Source: Acidipropionibacterium thoenii DSM 20276 (GTDB lineage: Bacteria > Actinomycetota > Actinomycetes > Propionibacteriales > Propionibacteriaceae). From it: 64,000 nucleotides of DNA. Positions within the stretch are counted from its first letter, which is position 1. The number at the start of each line of letters is the position of its first letter. The notes beneath the pieces are model-generated. The model was not told the origin of the DNA. It saw nothing but the letters and a program-made list of their open reading frames with translations, and did no database searches. The position numbers were made by a program, and so were the translations under genes. This document shows, piece by piece, positions 60,188-64,000 of this stretch. The DNA lies in assembly GCF_000423445.1 (NCBI RefSeq), contig NZ_AUHZ01000014.1, positions 1-64,000 of the forward strand, read 5' to 3'.

Positions 60188-61372
60188 TCATCCGATCGGT
60201 GCGCCCGAACGTCGCACTGCGATGAGGGGACACTCGAAGGGATCCTGATGGCCCAGCCCCACGCTGTCGATGTAGGCGGTGACGCTCCGCAGCGCCTCGG
60301 CCAGACCGGTCCTGGTGTAGCGCACGTCGTGCTCATCGCAGAACCTCTTGATGACCTGTGCCGCCCTGCGCAGATTGGGACGGGCCATCGAGGGGAACAG
60401 GTGGTGCTCGATCTGATAGTTGAGACCACCCATCAGAAAAGCCGCCAGTCGGCCCCCGCGAATATCACGGGCGGTGAGAGTCTGACGCCGGAAGAAATCG
60501 AGTTTCACGTCCTTCGGGACGAGCGGCATCCCCATATGATTGACGGCGAAGACGGTGCCGAGATAGAACCCGAACACCGCGAGTTGGAGCCCGAGGAATG
60601 CCAGTGCGCGGCCCGGTGAGAGGACCAGGAACACCAGGCCGGTGAAGCCGACGAGGCGAACCAGGATCATGCTGATCTCCACGCTGCGGTGCTGGACGGG
60701 GCCACGGCCGAACAACCGCTTGAGGCTCTGCACATGGAGGATGAGCCCCTGGAACAGCAGGAATGGGGTGAAGCCGACACTCTGATGAGCCAGGACCCAC
60801 CTCGCCACCGCGCTGCGGCTGCGCAGGGCCCGCAGCGAGTCGGTCCGGACCACCGGAATCTGGATGTCCGGGTCGTAGCCGACGCGATTGGGGTTGCCGT
60901 GGTGGCGATTGTGCTTGTTGTTCCACCAGCCGACGCTCATGCCGACGTACAGATTGCTGATCACCAGGCTAGCCCAGTTGTTCCACCTCCCGGACTGGAA
61001 GATCTGCCGGTGGGCCGCGTCATGGCCGAGGAAGGCGATCTGGGTGAAGACCAGGGCGAAGACCGCCGCCGTGCACAGCTGCCACCACGAGTTGCCGATC
61101 TGGATGAACACTGCCACGAGTCCGCTGAGCACGACCGTGAGCAGCGCGAATCGCACCCAGTAGTACCCGTGTCGGCGGCCCATCAGGCCCGCCTCCTGCA
61201 TCTGGGAGCTCAACTGGGAGAACTCCGTCGTGGCCCGTTGCCGACGGGCCTTTCCGGGGACTCGGCCGGTGCGGTGCGACCCGCCGTCGCGGGGCCCAGC
61301 ACGGCCATTCCCAATATTCTTGACATCCTCAACAGGATGAATTCCGGAAACCGCAAGTGGAGTGTCTGACAT
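60188..61372 (-). CDS. Membrane fatty acid desaturase
   Basis: 394 residues from the ATG at 61372, chosen because AAGGAGAGG lies five bases upstream. The three histidine boxes that hold the di-iron centre are HDAAH, HNRHH and QIEHHLF. Four or more membrane segments lie between them (YYWVRFALLTVVLSGLVAVF and others). The third box with Gln is typical of the front-end/delta-type and actinobacterial acyl-lipid desaturases. It adds a double bond to fatty acids using oxygen and electrons from ferredoxin. The ferredoxin-reductase-like protein at 57,033-58,235 could be the electron source. The first 60 residues are polar and unassigned. Confidence 0.9.
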   Translation of the reverse strand: MSDTPLAVSGIHPVEDVKNIGNGRAGPRDGGSHRTGRVPGKARRQRATTEFSQLSSQMQEAGLMGRRHGYYWVRFALLTVVLSGLVAVFIQIGNSWWQLCTAAVFALVFTQIAFLGHDAAHRQIFQSGRWNNWASLVISNLYVGMSVGWWNNKHNRHHGNPNRVGYDPDIQIPVVRTDSLRALRSRSAVARWVLAHQSVGFTPFLLFQGLILHVQSLKRLFGRGPVQHRSVEISMILVRLVGFTGLVFLVLSPGRALAFLGLQLAVFGFYLGTVFAVNHMGMPLVPKDVKLDFFRRQTLTARDIRGGRLAAFLMGGLNYQIEHHLFPSMARPNLRRAAQVIKRFCDEHDVRYTRTGLAEALRSVTAYIDSVGLGHQDPFECPLIAVRRSGAPIG

Positions 61373-61715
61373 GGAACCTCTCCTTCGAAAGTGAAGCGAA
61401 GGTCGCCAGTCCTGACCACCTCTATTTATTTTACGTCGCCATCCCATCGCCCAAGATGTGTCATATTAAGAACTTCGTAAGTAACCCCCGGCTCCGGATC
61501 CGGGACCCTCCCGGTTGGCACGGCCGGTTCAGCCCAGCGGTACAATCCCTTCAGAATCGGGGCGTGCGAACTGACCGCTCCCGGGGCTGAATCCTCGCCC
61601 CGGCAGTCGCGCAGCGGTGATGGCCGGTCCTCCTCGGGGGCCGCCGACGGCCGACAGCACTCCCGACACCCGCCATCACCGGCGCACCGCCGGCAACCGC
61701 AAGGAGATCTCAGCA
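61373..61715. promoter_or_regulatory. Divergent region between the desaturase and LuxR-type response regulator genes
   Basis: Locally AT-rich around 61,420-61,490, as expected for promoters. On the minus strand TAAAAT (61,426-61,431) follows TTGGGC by 15 bases. The nine bases ATCGCCCAA here (61,446-61,454) also occur before the small LuxR-type gene (59,935-59,943). A hairpin CCGGGGC/GCCCCGG lies at 61,581-61,603 in the leader of the rightward gene. AAGGAG at 61,701 serves its start. Confidence 0.4.
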
Positions 61716-62366
61716 ATGAGCGCCCAGGTACTCATCTCGGTCGCCGTGGCCAACGACTACCCGGTCATTGCGCACGGTCTGGCCGAGATGCTCGGAAGGG
61801 ACCACCGATTCCAGGTCGTCGAGTCGCTCTCCCTGGCGACCCCCTCGTCGCCGGTCGACATCGTCCTGTTCGACGCCTTCGCCAGGCGGGATGACGATTC
61901 CGAGCTGGGGGCTCTGCTGCGAGACCCTAAGTGCGGCAAGATCGTGGTCTACAGCGGAAATCTGGACCCCGAGAGAGTGAGCCTCACCTTCCGGATGGGG
62001 GTCTGCGGGTACCTCTCCAAGGCCCTGGACGACCGTCAGCTCGGCGATGCGCTGGTCCGGATCCATCAGGGCGAGCGGGTGATGGAACTGGAACCCACCG
62101 GCAGCGACACCCAGTATCACGCCTGGCCAGGCCAGAGTTACGGACTGTCGGCCCGTGAGGCCGAGATGCTGGCCCTGATCTGCCAGGGGGCCACCAATGA
62201 GGACATCGCCACGTCCTGCTATCTGACGATCAACTCGGTGAAGACCTACATCCGCAACGCCTACCGCAAGATCGGCGTCTCACGGCGTAGCCAGGCGATC
62301 CTGTGGGGGGTCGGACATGGCATGTCACCGACAACCACCTCCAGATCCGAGCAGACCACCGGCTGA
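61716..62366 (+). CDS. LuxR/NarL-type response regulator with atypical receiver domain
   Basis: 216 residues. The N-terminal receiver (about 5-118) keeps the phosphate-accepting position (VLFDAFA), a serine (VVYSGN) and the lysine (GYLSKAL). Where active receivers have two acids it has AND (VAVANDYPVIAHG), so phosphorylation may be weak or absent. The C-terminal HTH (LSAREAEMLALICQG to RRSQAILWG) nearly equals that of the single-domain protein at 59,622-59,900. No sensor kinase gene is nearby. It likely controls the divergent desaturase gene. Confidence 0.85.
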   Translation: MSAQVLISVAVANDYPVIAHGLAEMLGRDHRFQVVESLSLATPSSPVDIVLFDAFARRDDDSELGALLRDPKCGKIVVYSGNLDPERVSLTFRMGVCGYLSKALDDRQLGDALVRIHQGERVMELEPTGSDTQYHAWPGQSYGLSAREAEMLALICQGATNEDIATSCYLTINSVKTYIRNAYRKIGVSRRSQAILWGVGHGMSPTTTSRSEQTTG

Positions 62367-62415
62367 CCCCGCTCTCGGTCAGCCGTCGCGGACCTGCCTA
62401 GGCCGCACGGCTCCC

Positions 62416-62446
62416 GCCGCCGGCCTGAGATCTCCGGTCAGGCGGC
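62416..62446 (+). terminator. Possible hairpin after the response regulator gene
   Basis: GCCG/CGGC and CCTGA/TCAGG arms with a bulge form an imperfect stem about 50 bases after the stop. It has no T-run. Confidence 0.3.
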
Positions 62447-62538
62447 CTGCCGCGGATCGCCGGTGATACGCGAGGGGGCGGCGCCTTCGCACCGCCCCGC
62501 ATCCTCGAGCTCGCCGGTACGGCTCGGGTTCAGACCTT

Positions 62539-62820
62539 TCAGGCCTTCTGCCCGCGGCCTCTGATCCAGCCCCAGACGAAAGAAAAGATGATCGCGCCGA
62601 TGACCGCGGTGATGAACGATCCCCACGACCAAGGGTTGGAGAAGGTTGCGCCCACGCCGCCGCCACCGAACAGGCCTCCGATGAATCCGCCGACGATGGC
62701 GCCGATAAGACCGAGCACAATGGTGCTGCCCCAGCCGCCGCCCTGCTTACCAGGGAGGATCAATTTGGCCAGTGCTCCGGCCAACAGACCGACAACTATC
62801 CATGAGATCACAGTTCCCAT
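62539..62820 (-). CDS. GlsB/YeaQ/YmgE-family stress-response membrane protein
   Basis: 93 residues with AAAGGAG before the ATG. It has three membrane segments and the family's glycine-rich pattern: ISWIVVGLLAGALAKLILPG, GLIGAIVGGFIGG and a final FITAVIGAIIFSFVWGWI. These transglycosylase-associated proteins are induced by acid, salt or stationary phase; the exact function is unknown. The glycine stretch GGLFGGGGVG is longer than in many members. The gene stands alone in the stress-rich right part. Confidence 0.88.
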   Translation of the reverse strand: MGTVISWIVVGLLAGALAKLILPGKQGGGWGSTIVLGLIGAIVGGFIGGLFGGGGVGATFSNPWSWGSFITAVIGAIIFSFVWGWIRGRGQKA

Positions 62821-62965
62821 GATTTCTCCTTTCGAAAAGAAACCTACTTCTCCTCCACAGTACGGGAAAATTCACCAGAACTCTCCCCCGGAGGCAAATT
62901 ACTCCGAGAGGTGAATACGTGCTTCCGCTGAACCGACCCGTCGCTTGATCATTGACACCGGCACC

Positions 62966-64000
62966 TCAGCGGGCCAGTTCCCGCGCCGCCCGGGCGATAT
63001 CCGAGGCGGAGATACCGGCCCAGCCGAGAAGCTCGGCGGTGGTGCCGGATCCGGGCAGTTCGCGCACTGCCAGGTGGCGCACCGACAGGTCCGCCGCTCC
63101 GGAACGAACCAGCGCGGCGACCACGGCCTCCCCGAGGCCTCCCTCGGGATGGTGGTCCTCGGCCACCACGATCCGCCCGCCGGTCTGACCGACCGCATCG
63201 ACCAGGGTGGCGGCGTCGATCGGCTTGACCGAGTAGCAGTCGATCACCCGGGCCTCGATGCCCTCCTCGGCGAGCAGGTCTGCGGCCTTCAGGCTCTCGT
63301 GCAGGGTCACCCCGGCGCCGACGAGGGTCACCTCGTCCTTTCCGTTGGAGCGCAGGATCTTCGATCCGCCGATCGGGAAGTCCTCATCGGAGTCGTAGAC
63401 GACCGGGTACCCGCCGCGCGTGGTCCGCAGATAACTGATGCCCTCGAGATCGGCCATCTGTGCGACCAGGGCGCCGGTGCTGACGGCGTCGCTGGGGTAG
63501 AGCACGGTCGAGCCCAGCACCGCACGCATCATCGCCAGATCCTCCAGGGCCATCTGCGAGGGGCCGTCCGCACCGATCTCCACACCGGCGTGGGAGCCGA
63601 CGATCCTGAGATCCGCGCCCGTGATCGCCCCCATCCGGATGAAGTCGTAGGCACGGGTGAGGAAGGCCGCGAAGGTCGACGCGAAGGGCTTGTATCCGCG
63701 CACGGCGATCCCGGTGGCGGCGGCGATGAGCTGCTGCTCGGCGATGAACATCTCGAAGAAGCGATCGGGAAGGGCTTCTGCGAACGCCCCCGCACCACTC
63801 GAGTTCGACACCTCGGCGTCCAGCGCCACGACTCGCGGGTCGGCCTGTCCGAGAGCCGTCAGGGCGGCCCCGTAGGCCTTGCGGGTGGCGACCTCCTCAC
63901 CGTGGCGGTAGTGCGGCAGCTGCAGAGCGGCGCCCGGTGCCGGCGTCTCCTGACGGGGCGCCTCGGGCGGCCGCAGGCTCCTCACCAGGATCTGACGGGG
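62966..64000 (-). CDS. Transketolase, C-terminal part, running off the right edge
   Basis: 344 residues remain, and the frame is still open at position 64,000. A GTG at 63985 is therefore probably internal. The visible part has the pyrimidine-binding domain (TRKAYGAALTALG, ALDAEVSNSSGAGAF, FIAEQQLIAAATGIA with the cofactor-activating glutamate in AEQQ) and the C-terminal domain (EVTLVGAGVTLHESLKAADL, CYSVKPID, EDHHPEGGLGEAV). It matches the second half of one-chain transketolases of about 620 residues in actinobacteria. A separate TktB-type subunit would need a start inside the linker, which is less likely because the frame continues upstream. It transfers two-carbon units in the pentose phosphate pathway. 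Confidence 0.85.
   Translation of the reverse strand, partial: PRQILVRSLRPPEAPRQETPAPGAALQLPHYRHGEEVATRKAYGAALTALGQADPRVVALDAEVSNSSGAGAFAEALPDRFFEMFIAEQQLIAAATGIAVRGYKPFASTFAAFLTRAYDFIRMGAITGADLRIVGSHAGVEIGADGPSQMALEDLAMMRAVLGSTVLYPSDAVSTGALVAQMADLEGISYLRTTRGGYPVVYDSDEDFPIGGSKILRSNGKDEVTLVGAGVTLHESLKAADLLAEEGIEARVIDCYSVKPIDAATLVDAVGQTGGRIVVAEDHHPEGGLGEAVVAALVRSGAADLSVRHLAVRELPGSGTTAELLGWAGISASDIARAARELAR

Noticed and set aside
1-64000. CRISPR array
   Set aside because: No series of regularly spaced near-identical repeats was found; all repeats seen are two-copy or microsatellite.

Overview
The window is high-GC DNA with actinobacterial-type genes: GTG starts, strong purine-rich ribosome sites, many ATGA gene overlaps, an ISL3-type insertion sequence and a Tat-exported NamZ-like enzyme. 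The best guess is an actinomycete, perhaps of the Propionibacteriaceae. That placement rests on general gene character, not on a marker gene. No rRNA, tRNA or CRISPR array was recognised.

Positions 1-24,833 form a defence island. From right to left on the minus strand runs a six-gene, translationally coupled operon (17,933 down to 279). It encodes a SNF2-type helicase, an Eco57I/PglX-like adenine methylase, a 2,245-residue helicase with a DUF1998-type cysteine region and a nuclease-like tail, a UvrD-like helicase with a RelE/ParE-like N-terminus, a small unknown protein and a HAD phosphatase. The first three resemble DrmD, DrmMI and a fused DrmA-DrmB of class 1 DISARM. The other three do not belong to the canonical set, and DrmC is not seen. 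The last gene is cut by an ISL3-family element at the left edge. To the right are a helix-turn-helix/PIN toxin-antitoxin pair, a small remnant gene, a membrane pentapeptide-repeat protein and an McrBC pair.

From 24.8 to 29.7 kb the genes are metabolic: NamZ-type muramidase, isoaspartyl peptidase/asparaginase, GH4 phospho-glycosidase and polyphosphate kinase 2. From 29.8 to 38.4 kb lies a sugar cassette: two ABC permeases, a binding lipoprotein, a glycerophosphodiester phosphodiesterase, a LacI regulator, a GH36 alpha-galactosidase and a MgtC-like protein. It carries two copies of a probable LacI operator and is flanked by a duplicated copy of the ppk2 3' end.

From 39 to 51 kb are a PAP2-like membrane protein, a metal P-type ATPase with its ArsR repressor, glutaminase, aldo/keto reductase, C69 dipeptidase, D-serine dehydratase, a secreted CHAP-domain wall hydrolase, an FN3 secreted protein and an SMP-30-like lactonase. 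From 51.7 to 64 kb the content leans to stress response: large catalase, a lipoprotein/CDF transporter pair, KGG-repeat stress protein, SDR dehydrogenase, FAD oxidoreductases, a fatty acid desaturase, two paralogous LuxR-type regulators, a GlsB/YeaQ-type membrane protein and the 3' part of a transketolase gene that leaves the right edge.
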